The notes under the pieces: model-generated
Told to the model about the DNA's origin: nothing
What the model saw: the letters and a program-made list of their open reading frames with translations, nothing else
Databases searched by the model: none
In this document: piece after piece, positions 52,955 through 64,000 of the stretch
Layout of the letters: each line of letters starts with the position of its first letter
Numbering within the stretch: the first letter of the stretch is position 1
Assembly (NCBI GenBank): GCA_024036415.1
Contig: JAMWET010003558.1
Location: 36,001 to 100,000, forward strand
DNA length: 64,000 nt
Reading direction: 5' to 3'
DNA from: Prochilodus magdalenae
Lineage: Eukaryota; Chordata; Actinopteri; Characiformes; Prochilodontidae
Translations under genes and position numbers: made by a program

Positions 52955-55096
52955 AAAATACAGCAGCTTAGACCTTGATCAGTCAACAACTGCTGTGTAT
53001 ACAATTCTCCCTTCTCTGTTTCTGACTGGTGGGCTGCTTGTGTATGCTTGGTGCCTTCCCTCTGGTACATGCCTGGTGTGTTTGTTGGTTTGCTTGTGTA
53101 GTGTTTTATAGAGAAGTTAAAATTGCATCTGAGTTTTTGTCTGTCTGGGGATAGGTGGCGCTAGTCAGCCACCGCAGCTCATACTTTATAAACCATACTG
53201 AAAGTTAAATTTAGTTTTACACTGAATGAGATTTTGGCTGTCTGCCATATCATTGCATAGACTTTCTGAAGGCAGCCTGGCATCCCTGTTATCCTTCAAA
53301 GATATTTTAAACATATTAGTTTTAGACATGGCTACTTTGAATTATCAGCGCTCAGTACCTTGCTAAAAATACCTGGTGCTTGTCATTGTATGCTTCAATC
53401 AGCATCACCTAGTTCATGTAATCGCTGGTTAACTAGATTTTCAGTACAAGATCAGCCATAAGAGTTCAGAGGGAAAGGAATTATCACTGCAGAATATTGA
53501 GAGGAACCTTACAGTAGTCTGTGTGCTAGTTGTTTAAAGTGTGGAACCAAATTATAGGCAGCATGGATTTGGATCTCCTCAGTTCCTGCCAGTGTGATTG
53601 TCTCAGTAATGCCAGGAAAAACAGCCTCATCTTGCCCAAATCAACTCCTTAACACCCCCTACACCAGGAACAGGTTGGCGGACTCCACAATGAGAACATG
53701 CAGAGGAATTACCCAAATTGGCAGAGGAGAAGGGGGAAACCCAGCCTCCTTCCTCTGGGAGTGTGTTTTTTTTTTAAATGGGGAAAGTTGAACAAGTTCT
53801 GAAGAGTTTGGGAGGCCACTTCAGATCCCAGTAGAAAATGTCTGTTTATTGTGATTCCAGACCTGCCGCCCTTTTCCAAATCTTAACCTCAGCTAACTTG
53901 TGGAGTGTTCTGCAGGGAAATTTTTACAGTGCTGGGATAATACCTAATAGGAACCAAACCAACTGGCAAAACCTGGATCCTAACCACAAAACCTGCAACA
54001 ACAGGCTCAGGACAAAATTAAAGATGATTTAAAGGTGTACCATTGGCAGCCATGTGAGCTGGAAGTGTTAGCTAGTGTTAGCCTTAAGTAAGAGACAGAA
54101 TAGATTAACAGCCTTTCCAATCACACGTCACACTCCACCAATCATATTAGCTCCTTTCAATTCCCAGGTAAACCAGGTGGGTCCTTTACTCACTTGATGC
54201 CTGAAACTTGCAACAAGGTCACTCAGTAGCAAGCCAAAGACATACATAATTCATGAGAGCATGGAGTCCTGAGCCTCTTTTCTCCACCCCTCTCCACTGG
54301 CTCTTCCCTCCTTCTTTATGAATCTTTTTTCTCTTTTTCATTTACACATCTGCTCCCCTGCTGTACCTCAACTTTTTCAGCTCTGTTTATCTTTTCTTTG
54401 GAGACTCGTTTATGTTTAGCGGAATGAGTTATTTGCGCCCATGGTTGAGTTGGTTTTGCATCACTGGCCCTGGTTGCATTGTCGCACTGATGATGAAGCA
54501 TTATTCCCTGGTTGTCAGACTTTGTCTATTGGCAGAAACGAACAGCGATGTTTGGCGTCATTCGCGGACATAATGAAATTACTGCTCTCGCACCTCTCTC
54601 CGGCTCTCTGCACATCTGTCAGCTCCTCAAGGTTTCAAATAGGCCTCAGTGACGCAAATTGCTTTATCAATCATATTCAATAACGGCAGTAATATCGAGG
54701 CAGCAGTGGCGGTGGGACGAAATGGGGGATAACGGCTAATGTGTCTATGTGCAAGGCAGAACTGAAAGCTTGCAGTAAAACTTGTTTGCAGACTTTTTTA
54801 TGGGGGGGATGTTAAACCCTGTTCTATTATCTGTACTTGTCGAAATGGAGGTGTTCAAAAATGTAAGTAAAGGGGTTTGAGCTAAACTTTGAGCATTAAA
54901 TTCAGTTTACATCGTATGTGATGTAAGCCCACACCATTTCAATGACAGTTCAGTAAGAAAATCATAAGGATTTTATCCTCTTCAGCCTAAACTTTTTATT
55001 TACTTATTAATTTTAACACATTGAATATTCAGTGACCCCTATGAAACCTATAGAGTCCATAGACTTATATGTGATTTCTGCTTCTCTCTCTCTCAG

Positions 55097-55324
55097 GCCG
55101 AGGAGATCTTGAGGCGGGAGCTGGAGAAGAAGGAGACCCCGTCTTTATACTGTTTGCTGGGGGATGTGTTGAAGGACCCGCAGTACTATGATCGGGCCTG
55201 GGAGCTGTCCAAGCACCGCAGTGCTCGCGCCCAGAGGTCCAGGGCCCTCTACCACCTCCGCAACAAAGAGTTCCAGCAGTGTGTTGACTGCTTTGAACGC
55301 TCACTGCGCATCAATCCAATGCAG
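55097..55324 (+). CDS. ttc27: ttc27 exon i (TPR)
   Basis: The largest visible exon, 76 codons, phase 0 at both ends. It reads [74 protein letters not shown] and MQ. The [13 protein letters not shown] and RSARAQRS strings are TTC27 hallmarks. A TPR unit runs from about [14 protein letters not shown] to SLRINP. The acceptor has a (TC)n pyrimidine tract. The donor is CAG|GTGATG. Confidence 0.97.
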
Positions 55325-56017
55325 GTGATGCATCGAACTTTATTAACCTAAAGCTACAGCAGTCAGGCAAGGCAGGACAAGTTTCTGTGTAGCACTTTCC
55401 ACCCACATCAGGAATTTGATAAATGCTTCACACAAACACAGAAGAAGGCAGTTAAGTGCTAAAAGACAAAACAAGAATGTAAAAGAATTAAAATGGATGT
55501 GTAGATAAAGTGCACGACTAAACAAAGGCACAAGAAAGAACCAATGATGTCTTCAAACTGAACCTACAGTTGGCTACATTTGGAGCATGTCTGACCTAAT
55601 CTGGGATTTTGTTCCAGCAGTTGGCAGAATAATGACTGAGTGCAGCCTCGCCCTGTTGGGTTCTGATTCTGGGCACTATGAACTGACCAAGCCCTAATGA
55701 TCAGAGAGGCCTGTAGAGTTTGGGCACCGCTGCTCAAATTAGCATGTTCTGTTGTGAAAAATGGTGAACATGGTGACACACATTTTAATACACAGTTACT
55801 CTGTTTGCTGAATTTAAATGTTGGGGAGACCGAGAGCATACAGAATGTGGCCTGTGCAAAAGTTATGGCACATTTATGTTTTTTTCCAAATGTAAAATTT
55901 AGCAAATAGGTAGAAATTGTTTGCCAAACTGCTTAAAAGAATGCCATATACGTTTGTCCTCTGTAGTGAATATGTTAATGTAGACTACGACCATAGACAT
56001 TAAGTTTAGCCATACAT

Positions 56018-56057
<40 letters not shown>

Positions 56058-56843
56058 ATCCTGCAAACATAAACACAACAAACAAAGTTAAACTCCTCCA
56101 CGACATACGGTTTAAAAGATGAGTCTGAAGATTCAAGGTCAGAGAAGAGAGATGAGGAGACAGAAAGGGATAAAACTAAGCAAGAAAGGAGCGTAGCAAA
56201 CTAGAAAGGAGTGTAACGTGAGGGAGGGTTGAGGTGGTGTCAGATTCCCTCAGCTGGCCTCGGGGACCAGCGGAGGGAAAATCATTTCCTCTGTTTTGCT
56301 TTTTCATTCTTCAGATCCATAATGCAGCGTGGGACTCAGGCTGCAATAAGCTGGTGTAATTTTCCTGAGCTCGACTGTAATGACCCCTGTGTGATCCTTC
56401 ACACCGCGTCCAAGCACCACCTCAGGGACACACAGCACTTATGCTGCCCTCCACGCAAAAGAGGGGGATTAGAGTGTGAAGGAGAAGGGGAAGGTGGGTG
56501 GGGTGGTGGGTGAGAGAGAGAGAGAGACACACACAAAGAGAAGGAGTGTGAATAGGAGACTGGAGAAGAGAGAGTGATATTGTATGATGGGGAATGAGAG
56601 AAAGTGATAGAGTGAGAGGATAGCCAAACTGGAGGGATGCAGAGGCATTTGCAATTGTCCTGAATGAACGGAGAGTGAAGGCAGGGTTATAAAGAGCACA
56701 CATCAAGTAAATGCTAAGATCAGTCCTGACATGGCTGGCCTATCCAGGTGAGGTTGGCCATTATTGCATCAGCTGTATTTCGAACAATCAAAGACGAAGC
56801 TCAAATGAATCATTTATAATGCATCTCGTTCTCTGTGTTGCAG
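55325..56843 (+). other. ttc27 intron i/j, 1.5 kb
   Basis: Contains a (TA)n array (56022-56052), a motif-dense segment near 56260-56440 and purine-rich GA sequence (56460-56620). The acceptor is CTGTGTTGCAG. Confidence 0.87.
56022..56052. repeat. (TA)n microsatellite
   Basis: About 15 TA units. Confidence 0.95.
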
Positions 56844-56942
56844 TTGGGCGTGTGGTTTTCTCTGGGCTGTGCATACTTCGCGTTGGAGGGCTACGAAGGG
56901 GCATCTAAAGCCTTCCAGAGATGTGTCTCTCTTGAACCAGAT
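56844..56942 (+). CDS. ttc27: ttc27 exon j (TPR)
   Basis: Thirty-three codons, phase 0 at both ends. It reads [20 protein letters not shown] then [13 protein letters not shown]. It is almost exactly one canonical TPR: W4, LG7-8, Y11, G/A at 20, F24 and P32 occupy their usual positions once the preceding Gln is counted. The acceptor is TTGCAG and the donor is GAT|GTAAGT. Confidence 0.97.
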
Positions 56943-57945
56943 GTAAGTCACATGATTAACCTTTTTCTCAAGCTAAATGTGAAGCTACCGTCAGTAGCGT
57001 AATCTTTTAAAGTGAATAGGGTTTACAGTTTACTGAAGTTTTTTACAGCTAATCAAAAAACTAAATAAGGGTCACCCAGAGCTGCTCTTCGAAAGTTAGC
57101 CGCCTGTGAATGTTCACTCCTAAGACGAGACTGTCATAGTTGAATTCACTGTAATTAGCAGATCAGATCAGGTTAGAACTATTTTTTATGAGGGTAGAAG
57201 TTGGGGAACCCAACTTGTGACCGAAGGGTCGTCGGTTCGATTCCCTGAACCATCAGCAAGGCTGCTCCCTGGGCACCATGGATAGGGCTGCCCACCGGTC
57301 AGCACACCAGGCAAGTGTGCTTACTGTGTGTATGAGGGTGTTTCACTTCATGGATGGGCTAAATGCAGAAGCCAGATGCTGTATATGAACACAACTGGCA
57401 GAAATGACTCTAAACTCTCTACCCAGATAATGATGGGCCTCAACAAATTTAATTAGGGTGCCAAATTTGAGCCTCATCATTGTAGATGTGGACAGGGCAA
57501 GTGATCTCCTGTCTCTGGCCCCTTTAAATGACCTCATCTACCTGGCTCATTTGATGCTTGAGTGACTTGCTAGTATACCTGTGTGCTTTCTTCAGTGTTC
57601 TTTATCAGTATCAGTATTATCTTTAACCCATTTGTCCATAACCCATATCTTTATCCCCATAACTGGGGATAGGGTGTGCATTTCTGACTCCTAATAGTAA
57701 TAATAATAATAATATTAATAACGCTGCCCATAAAAACCAAGTGAATTGACCTCGATTCACCAGCAACACTTTCCCTCCTCACCTCTCTAACTTTAGAATA
57801 GGTTTCCTCAGGATGAAATGAATCTAGAAGTAAGATACAAGTTAAGAGTATGCGCAAGTTCACTGGTGAAGTAAATGATTTTTAAAGAGAAATTTATTAA
57901 CTATTAAAACACAAAACAATGTGTCTCTGTTTTTTTTCCCTTTAG
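56943..57945 (+). other. ttc27 intron j/k, 1.0 kb
   Basis: Contains a tRNA-derived SINE-like segment (57190-57385) and a short (TAA)n run near 57698-57720. The acceptor is CCCTTTAG after a T8 tract. Confidence 0.85.
57190..57385 (+). mobile_element. tRNA-derived SINE-like element
   Basis: A perfect RNA polymerase III B box, GGTTCGATTCC, lies at 57234-57244. It is followed by GCTGCTCCCTGGGCACCATG, ATAGGGCTGCCCACCG and ATGGATGGGCTAAATGCAG, a body typical of a common fish SINE. The A box expected about 35-50 bases upstream is decayed. No poly(A) or target duplication is clear. It is not a functional tRNA gene, since no cloverleaf can be drawn. Confidence 0.75.
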
Positions 57946-57998
57946 AACTCAGAAGCCTGGAACAATCTCTCCACAGCCTACATCAAACTGAGGCTGAA
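57946..57998 (+). CDS. ttc27: ttc27 exon k (TPR, first half)
   Basis: Seventeen codons plus two bases, reading NSEAWNNLSTAYIKLRL then AA. This is the first helix of a TPR (W-x-x-L-x-x-A-Y). The donor is AA|GTAAGT, phase 2. The split lysine is completed by the first G of exon l. Reading the donor one base later would give a TA-start intron and is rejected. Confidence 0.97.
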
Positions 57999-58134
57999 GT
58001 AAGTAGGAGCTAGACTTTTTATATAGAACCAAGTTCGGAGAAACGGAGGAAAGGCGAAAGAAGTGCTTACAAGCTGGTTTCCAAGTAGCTAGGTCTTGGA
58101 AGTAAGATTGGTGCTCACAGTCTGGATGTTGCAA

Positions 58135-58470
58135 ATGCACAGTCACTGGACAAATAGCAAAACAACCCTGTCCTACATAGCTGCACGTACTGAGGCTTCA
58201 TTCCTTCTTCCTCAGGTAGACAGTATTGATTTTTGGTGACGCAGTTGGAATGCTGCATATGTCAGGGCAGCAGTGTGAAACGGAGAGTTATAGAACAGTT
58301 GGCCCCCACCCAAGTTGCCTCACCACCCAAACAGTAGATAAGCCCTCATTCAAGTGTCGATGGTCTGATGAATGTGTTGCTCCTGGTCTTTCTTCTGCTG
58401 CCTGACTTGACTTGTGGTCTTGCACTCTCTGGCCTTTTCTGCTTGCTTTTGAGTTTTACATAGAGAAGTA
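58135..58470. repeat. Local duplication, copy A
   Basis: Shares an ordered series of words with 58655-59000: CCTGTCCT, TGCAC-TACTGA, TTGGAATGCTGCA, AAACAGTAGATAAG, TGGTCTGATGAATGTG and CTGCTTGCTTTT. The offset is about 520 bases. Divergence is substantial, so the duplication is old. Confidence 0.8.
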
Positions 58471-58654
58471 TCGAGTCATGTGCATGCATGAAGTTCTGAG
58501 TATGATGCAAGAACAGTAGTCTAGTTCCATCACACCACTTTAGCAGGATCGATACTAATGCAACGCAACGTACTGCAACTCATTGATATAAAAAAAAAAG
58601 ACCATCTGGCTCTTCCAGTCATTACGCCAGCTATTACACCAGCAACACGAGGTG

Positions 58655-59000
58655 GCACATGCTGGCTTGAATGGCAAAAACTAGCCTGTCCTCCATGGGT
58701 GCACATACTGAAGCCTCATTTGTTTTTCTTCAGGTGATCAGTATTAATTGAGTTTTCCCTGCAACTAGATTTTTCATCTTGCTGGTTGGAATGCTGCACA
58801 TCTCAAGGAGGCAGTGTGTTAAAAGTTGTGAAGCTGAGTATTATACAGCACTTGTCTTCCAACAAAGTTGCCACATCATCCAAACAGTAGATAAGTCCCT
58901 CGTTCGAGTGTTGCTGGTCTGATGAATGTGATGCTTCTGGCCTTTTTTCTGCTCCCTGGCTTTTTTCTGTAGCCTTGCGCTCTCGGGCCTGCTTGCTTTT
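58655..59000. repeat. Local duplication, copy B
   Basis: Partner of copy A in the same orientation. Its minus strand is open for 102 codons (59111-58803). The matching part of copy A, translated in the corresponding frame, gives similar residues (THSSDHRHLNEGL against SHSSDQQHSNEGL), so the similarity is visible at both DNA and peptide level. I do not claim a gene. Confidence 0.8.
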
Positions 59001-59568
59001 CAATTTCAGCACGAATGACTTGGACAGCTGTAATTGCAAAGATAAATCTTCCCAGCTTCTCGCTTTTCCTACCTCAGGAGCCGGCACCCCTCTGCCCCTG
59101 CATACACACAAGTGTTAACCAGATTTGTGAGTTAAAAGTCAATTAGAACGTTCCTTGCTTGTGATGACTGGCAGCTTTGCTGATTTCCTGTGAGCCAAGA
59201 GGGTCTTCCTGGCAGCCCGGTGGAACGACGTACAGCTGAAGGCTTCTGGGAAACCTCTCCTCCCCTAGGTCCCTTGGCCAATCAGGCCTGTGCACTCATC
59301 CCTAAGATGAGACTCTGGAATCTTCTATTAAAACCTAGTTAATGCTGCTCAGTCAGCTGGAGACCACCCAGGACACACACACACACACGCAGTGCTGTTT
59401 TGTTTTGTACTTGTTGATGCTCGACTAAACCCAGCGGCTACAAGGGCCGAGGCCGTGGTGCTGTATGTCTGCAGTAGAGCCACGTCTTTGTAATCTCTGA
59501 TAGCAGGGATTTGTGATCTTTTGCCTTGTTTCATGTGTAATGTTGAGATGTTGCCTTGTCTCTGACAG

Positions 59569-59734
59569 GGAAAAGGCCTTCCGCACCCTGCAGGAGGCAC
59601 TGAAGTGCAACTTTGAGCGCTGGCAGATTTGGGAGAACTTCATTGCTGTGTGTATTGACGTGGGTGAGTTTGCTGAGGCCATCCGCGCTTACCACCGGCT
59701 CATGGACTTAAAGGAAAAGTATAAGGATGTGGAG
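59569..59734 (+). CDS. ttc27: ttc27 exon l (TPR, last visible)
   Basis: One base completing Lys, then 55 codons: [55 protein letters not shown]. It completes the TPR begun in exon k and adds another (WENF...[14 protein letters not shown]). [13 protein letters not shown] and WQIWEN are TTC27 signatures. The acceptor is TCTGACAG and the donor is GAG|GTAAGG, phase 0. The next exon should begin with a V-L-K-I-L-type sequence. I did not find it before 64000. Confidence 0.97.
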
Positions 59735-59979
59735 GTAAGGTGAACAGTGTTGATCCCCAAATGTACAGAATGTAACAGCACATTAGGTGTAGGTTTCTCA
59801 TGGGTAAATTATAGATGGAGATTAGTTCAGCATAAAGCATAAATTTTTTGAGTTTCAGTCCACAATGTCTGTGCTTAGATGTGTATTATTTAAACTTAGA
59901 TGCATGTTAAGTGTAAAAAAAAAAAGGATGCTTTCAAAATACACGTTCCCATTTCTTTATTTTAAAAACATTAGTCTAA

Positions 59980-60650
59980 ATGCACTCAAGGTTACCGGGA
60001 ACAGTAAATGATTATTCATTTAGACTGATATGGACAATATGTATTGTGCTACACATACAGAAGTAGTGTCTTTCAATAGTCAGTCTCTCGTCAGGCCGTC
60101 AAGTTTGCTAGCATGGAGCTCCATAATGGTGTTCCTAATAGTGTCCTGAGATAATCCATCCCGTGCAGCTTAAATATTCTCACACAGCTTCTGCAGAAGT
60201 TGAATAACAAAGGTAGGGGGGGAGGGACAGCAGGCCTTCTGGATGTGTGATGTGTGACAACCACTTGTTCATTTTGGTGTTGACCACAGTGTCTCCATTA
60301 AACGGATTCGTTGATCGTCTCCACCAAGACAACAGCGGGACTCGTCACTGAAGATGACCTGCTGCCATTCTGAGTCACTCCATGACAGTGTCTCAGATGT
60401 CTTTGGTGATGTTGACATGGTGTTATGGACAGTCGTCGTACCAGTCTGCGTGCAAGTAGTCCTGCGTCCTGCCAATAGCACTAACAGGATGACTCATGGA
60501 GGCATCAATGCTAACTAAATGTCCTCAATCGTGGCTTTTGGGTCAGTCAGGTACAGCAACAGGACTCGTCCCTGGTCTCATGATGTCAAAACCACCCACC
60601 AATTTTAATCCTACTGGGTGCAGCTAATTTTATTAGGCGTGTATAAAAGG
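59980..60650 (-). mobile_element. Tc1-like transposon remnant (copy 5)
   Basis: The minus-strand reading contains SDSEWQQVIFSDESRCCLGG then DDQRIR, the first-Asp block of the family also present at 3.3, 27.9 and 44.8 kb. The outer text matches copy 1: AAGGTTACC near 59985, CATTTAGACTGATATG at 60019 and CTACTGGGTGCAGCTA near 60620. Catalytic second Asp and Glu blocks are absent. Confidence 0.82.
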
Positions 60651-62664
60651 GATGTTTTACTACAGTGTGATCTTATTATTGTGGTAGCTGCAGGGTAGCT
60701 CCTCTCTTATACAGCGATAATAAACTTGTGATTTTGATCTGCTGTTTTTGTGCAGTCACGTTTGCTGTAAAACTGTTTATTTGGGGAGGAAAATAGTAAT
60801 AACATTCAGCCTGAAGCGGCTACCTGGCATAGCTGCCTCAGAGGCAGCATGGATTGGACACATGCTGGTACTTAGATAAGGATCTGTATACTGTTTGTGC
60901 ATCCTTGGTGCACCGACCAGCTTCTTCTCATAAGCGTTTTTCTTGTCATCCGATAAGTGCTTCTGTCGGAGGCATCTTTGCTCTTTTAGCATTAGTGGCC
61001 ATGCATCAATCAGGGCAGTGCAGTTGTACTCTGAGGCAAGGTGACGTGGATGCCATGACTGGATTATGCATTCAACACAATGAGATAACGAACACCTTCC
61101 TTTGTTGATGAAATGTATTGTGGTTTCAGGCTAGAGTGTTCGTGACTTCATTCAAAGTTCAGCATACCATATAGAGAACTGAGTACTCAGATCATTCTGG
61201 CCAGCTCTGCTATAGACTTGTTTAAGCAGGGGTGTGAAAGGATGCATGTATGTGCCAGACAGACAGCATATATGTCACTTTAAGTGTGTGTGGATGCAGG
61301 CTGCATGCGTATCATTAGTAATTCATTCCACAGATGCCTCAGTGCAGCGGGTTGCTGTCCCCCTGGTCTTTAGCGCACGGCTCTGTGTCTTCCCCTGCAC
61401 CCTGCGGGATGAATAATAGATGAGACCTATTCACTCTCATTCTCCTGAGAGAGATGTCACTGCAGTTCATCGCACCCTCACAGCCACCGGCTTTAATAAC
61501 ACAGCTCAGCCAAAACTGGCTGCTTTTAAGCAGTGTAGTAAACTGCTGTAAATTACAGGTAAAGTGACGGATGGAAATGTCCTCATGTATTAATAATAAT
61601 AAGCTACGTCTGTCATGAACAGTTTATCTGTCATATGTTACCAGTGAACCAAGCAGTTCTGCTTTTACTACTGTGAGAAACTTGCCTGTGAGCTGCTCAG
61701 CAGCTTGGGTGTACATGTAAAGGGAAAGAGTCTGTATGTGTAAAGTTTCAGCTTGAATGGAATGCAATCCACTGCAACAGAGCATCACATTCATAAACTG
61801 AGTAGCAGTAAATCACCTGACTTGCATCTTACTGACTGTCACACCAGCTTTAGTATTAGTACCACAAAAAAGTAGCACGTGGTGATCAGTACACAGAGGC
61901 CAGGTAATGTACCTAGGGCTACACTGAACTGTGTTTTAACAAACACTTTCGGCTGAATAAATGAATAGCCCAAATACTTTATACCAAACAGTTACTTTTT
62001 TAATGACGCTGTTAACTTTTTCTAGTTCTTGGAAGTAGACGGGAACCAGAGCGGAACTTCTACTAAGCCAGCGCTGTATGGTTATACCCACTTTAACCAC
62101 TCGCAGTGGAGCTCGCTGACGCTTTCCAGCTCTCATTCCGTTTCAAGCATTCGAGTGTAATGGAGCTCCAGACAGAGTAAAGAACAGAGCGGTGCTGCTA
62201 CAGCCAGGCAAACAGACAGCAGCTTCTCAGCATACACATACCTTATCTGTCTCATGCCTGGATCCTCCATAAAGAAACACAGACGCGACCAGCGCGGAGT
62301 GCAGCAGACGTGTTGGCTGGGATGTTTTTATTGTTGTTGTTGTTTTTAAATTATTATTATTATTATTATTTTTAATTGCTGATACATTGAAGTCATATTT
62401 TGCTTTTGTTGATTTTTGTCTGCTGGGATAAAATTAGGTTAAAAACTGCAGTTTAGTAATAGCTTTTTCTTTGAAAACCAAATCACAAAAACATGTAGCC
62501 CACTTAATTAATTCAAAGTTGAGAAAGCGTGGCGAAGTTAATGAAAGAAACGTGTCTGTTTTTCGGTTTTCAGACAAATGTTTCATTTTGTCGGCTTCGG
62601 CCCAAAATGTTCTTTTCTGTGCCTCCCTAATTCCTACTGCCTTCAGGTACAACCGACTGCAGGG

Positions 62665-62718
62665 TACATTTACGTTTAAGGCATTTAGCAGACGCTCTTA
62701 TCCAGAGCGACTTACAAC
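62665..62718 (+). repeat. Short interspersed repeat of a common fish type
   Basis: The string TTTAGCAGACGCTCTTATCC, followed by AGAGCGACTTACAA, recurs widely in ray-finned fish genomes. I cannot say which element class it belongs to. Confidence 0.6.
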
Positions 62719-64000
62719 CGTGCTTAGTGTATCATTGGATAATATTCCAGCTAGTAGGAAGTTTAGAGCCTAAAACTCACCACGAGCTCAGACACTGCCC
62801 GAACAGGGGGCCAGTGCTGGTACCTAGAGATTAATACACAGACATAGAGCAAGTAAAGCATTACCTGGCATTGGGCCCAGCCCAGCGCTCATTCCTATAG
62901 AGGAGAAAAGGTCGTTATAAGTGCAATACAAAAGGTTATTAAATTGCCACACGATACACACAATTAACACGTTTAGTTAAAGCTCACTCACTTCAGTGCA
63001 TTACGAAGAGGGTACTAAACTGGCGCTCACAGGACACCAAAGCAATGACATTGCCTTTGTTTTAATGTTCAGAGGTCTGACATCTGTCTCTTACGAAGTG
63101 AACATCAACACCTCTTCACCCATCTCTCGGTTTCTGATGAATCACTGCACTACGTGACAAAGGAAAGCTTAGGGTTGATAATGAAAACGAGGAGGGGGCG
63201 AATGTAAACAAGCACACAAACAACATATTAAACTTTTCCAAGGAAAAGTCGTGCAGTCGTGTTTCTGTGCAGTTTAGTTAAAGGAAGTCGTTCTGCTTGG
63301 ATTGGATGCTGTAAATAGCACAGCAGCATTTGGATATGTGTAGTTTTGGGGCTAGTTGGTCTCTGGGGAGGAGTCAAAATGCTGTTGCTGAGCACGCTCT
63401 CTGACTCAGAAGTCATTCTTATCATGAGTAACTGTGTTTGGCCTGGTTTCATTGCTTTCACTAATTAGCTTCGTGGAGGGGTGACTTGCTTAATCTTAGG
63501 TTGTTCTTTCGGACTTCTCCCCCCACCTTTTGACACCCTGTTTTCACTCTTCTTCTCCCTCATTCCTGTCACCAGCTTTATTTATGCTAGGACAGATTCA
63601 GCTGTGGCTGCTCTTCAATTAGGAACAGACATGTATAACAGCACAGTAGTCGAAAAGCTTAGAGCTCGGCATCCGAAGCTTTTCTTGTGTAATTGGGAGC
63701 TCAGTTACTCAGAGTTTTCTCCATGACTCTCGACTGCTCATCAGTCCTGTTCTACCTGGTCTTCTCTTGTGCTGTCTCTGGAGAGCTTAAGGAAATGACC
63801 AACAAATCTAAACCGATCTGAATGCATGGCAGGGATTGAAAAGATGGCTGAACTGGTGTATGTAATCATGTTTGGATAAGCAAGTGGATTGATATGTGTT
63901 GCTACAGATGATTGTACTGTTCAGTGAGTAAGGTTGGAATGGATATTAGTCCTAAATTCATTTTTTGGAAAGTAAAACAGAAATAAATGGAGATGAATGG

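Larger units (their letters stand above)
45638..55096 (+). other. ttc27 intron h/i, 9.5 kb
   Basis: Contains a DIRS-type retrotransposon remnant (47935-50000), a degenerate Tc1-like sequence (51900-52600), (CTTT)n and (TTGC)n arrays (52805-52954) and an enhancer-like stretch (54500-54760). 45.9-47.9 kb and 53.1-54.5 kb hold nothing I can identify. The acceptor is CTCTCTCTCTCAG at 55084-55096. Confidence 0.85.
57999..59568 (+). other. ttc27 intron k/l, 1.6 kb, with internal duplication
   Basis: Contains two diverged direct copies of a roughly 330-base sequence (58135-58470 and 58655-59000). The rest is unremarkable. The acceptor is GTCTCTGACAG. Confidence 0.85.
59735..64000 (+). other. ttc27 intron after exon l, at least 4.3 kb, open at window end
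   Basis: Contains a Tc1-like remnant (59980-60650) and a short interspersed repeat (62665-62718). The remaining sequence, including 60.7-62.6 and 62.9-64.0 kb, shows no further TTC27 exon or recognisable element. Confidence 0.8.

Noticed and set aside
52786..53070. Lysine/glutamate-rich minus-strand ORF
   Set aside because: Translation of the (CTTT)n/(TTGC)n arrays.
57190..57385. tRNA gene
   Set aside because: It has a B box, but no cloverleaf or A box, and its 3' body is that of a SINE.

Overview
The window looks like ray-finned fish nuclear DNA. It has long introns, very abundant microsatellites, and fish-type Tc1/mariner, hAT, DIRS and tRNA-SINE copies. The palindromic repeat at 16.2-16.75 kb and the 31-bp-TIR element at 35.7 kb are of types I associate with otophysan fishes (characins, catfishes and allies). 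The species is an inference.

One protein-coding gene can be supported. It is the middle part of ttc27 (tetratricopeptide repeat protein 27), on the + strand across the whole window. I place twelve coding exons at 1301-1403, 6811-6975, 7118-7260, 10612-10724, 14438-14504, 31282-31395, 40420-40515, 45515-45637, 55097-55324, 56844-56942, 57946-57998 and 59569-59734. They sum to 1470 bases, exactly 490 codons, and every junction phase agrees, with no stop codon or frameshift. The N-terminal and C-terminal exons lie outside the window. Eleven of the twelve donors are GT. The donor of the first visible exon is GC, and the reading frame supports it.

Everything else is intronic. 1.4-14.4 kb: introns with one Tc1-like remnant, a possible second one and a (TG)n tract abutting a splice acceptor. 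14.5-31.3 kb: a 16.8-kb intron with an old DNA-transposon remnant, a palindromic foldback element, large (CT)n arrays, another Tc1-like remnant and several enhancer-like segments. 31.4-40.4 kb: a cluster of three TIR-bounded, TA-flanked DNA transposons and a foldback fragment. 40.5-45.5 kb: an hAT-like element, a 111-bp (GT)n array and a + strand Tc1-like remnant. 45.6-55.1 kb: a degenerate DIRS-type (tyrosine-recombinase) retrotransposon, a Tc1-like remnant and (CTTT)n/(TTGC)n arrays. 55.3-64 kb: short introns with a tRNA-derived SINE, a local duplication and another Tc1-like remnant.

I find no CRISPR array, operon, structural RNA gene or second host gene, and no novel multi-gene system. The points most worth checking are the GC-AG intron, the (TG)n-bounded acceptor, the DIRS remnant, the element with perfect 31-bp TIRs, the duplication at 58.1-59.0 kb and several motif-dense intronic segments that resemble conserved enhancers.
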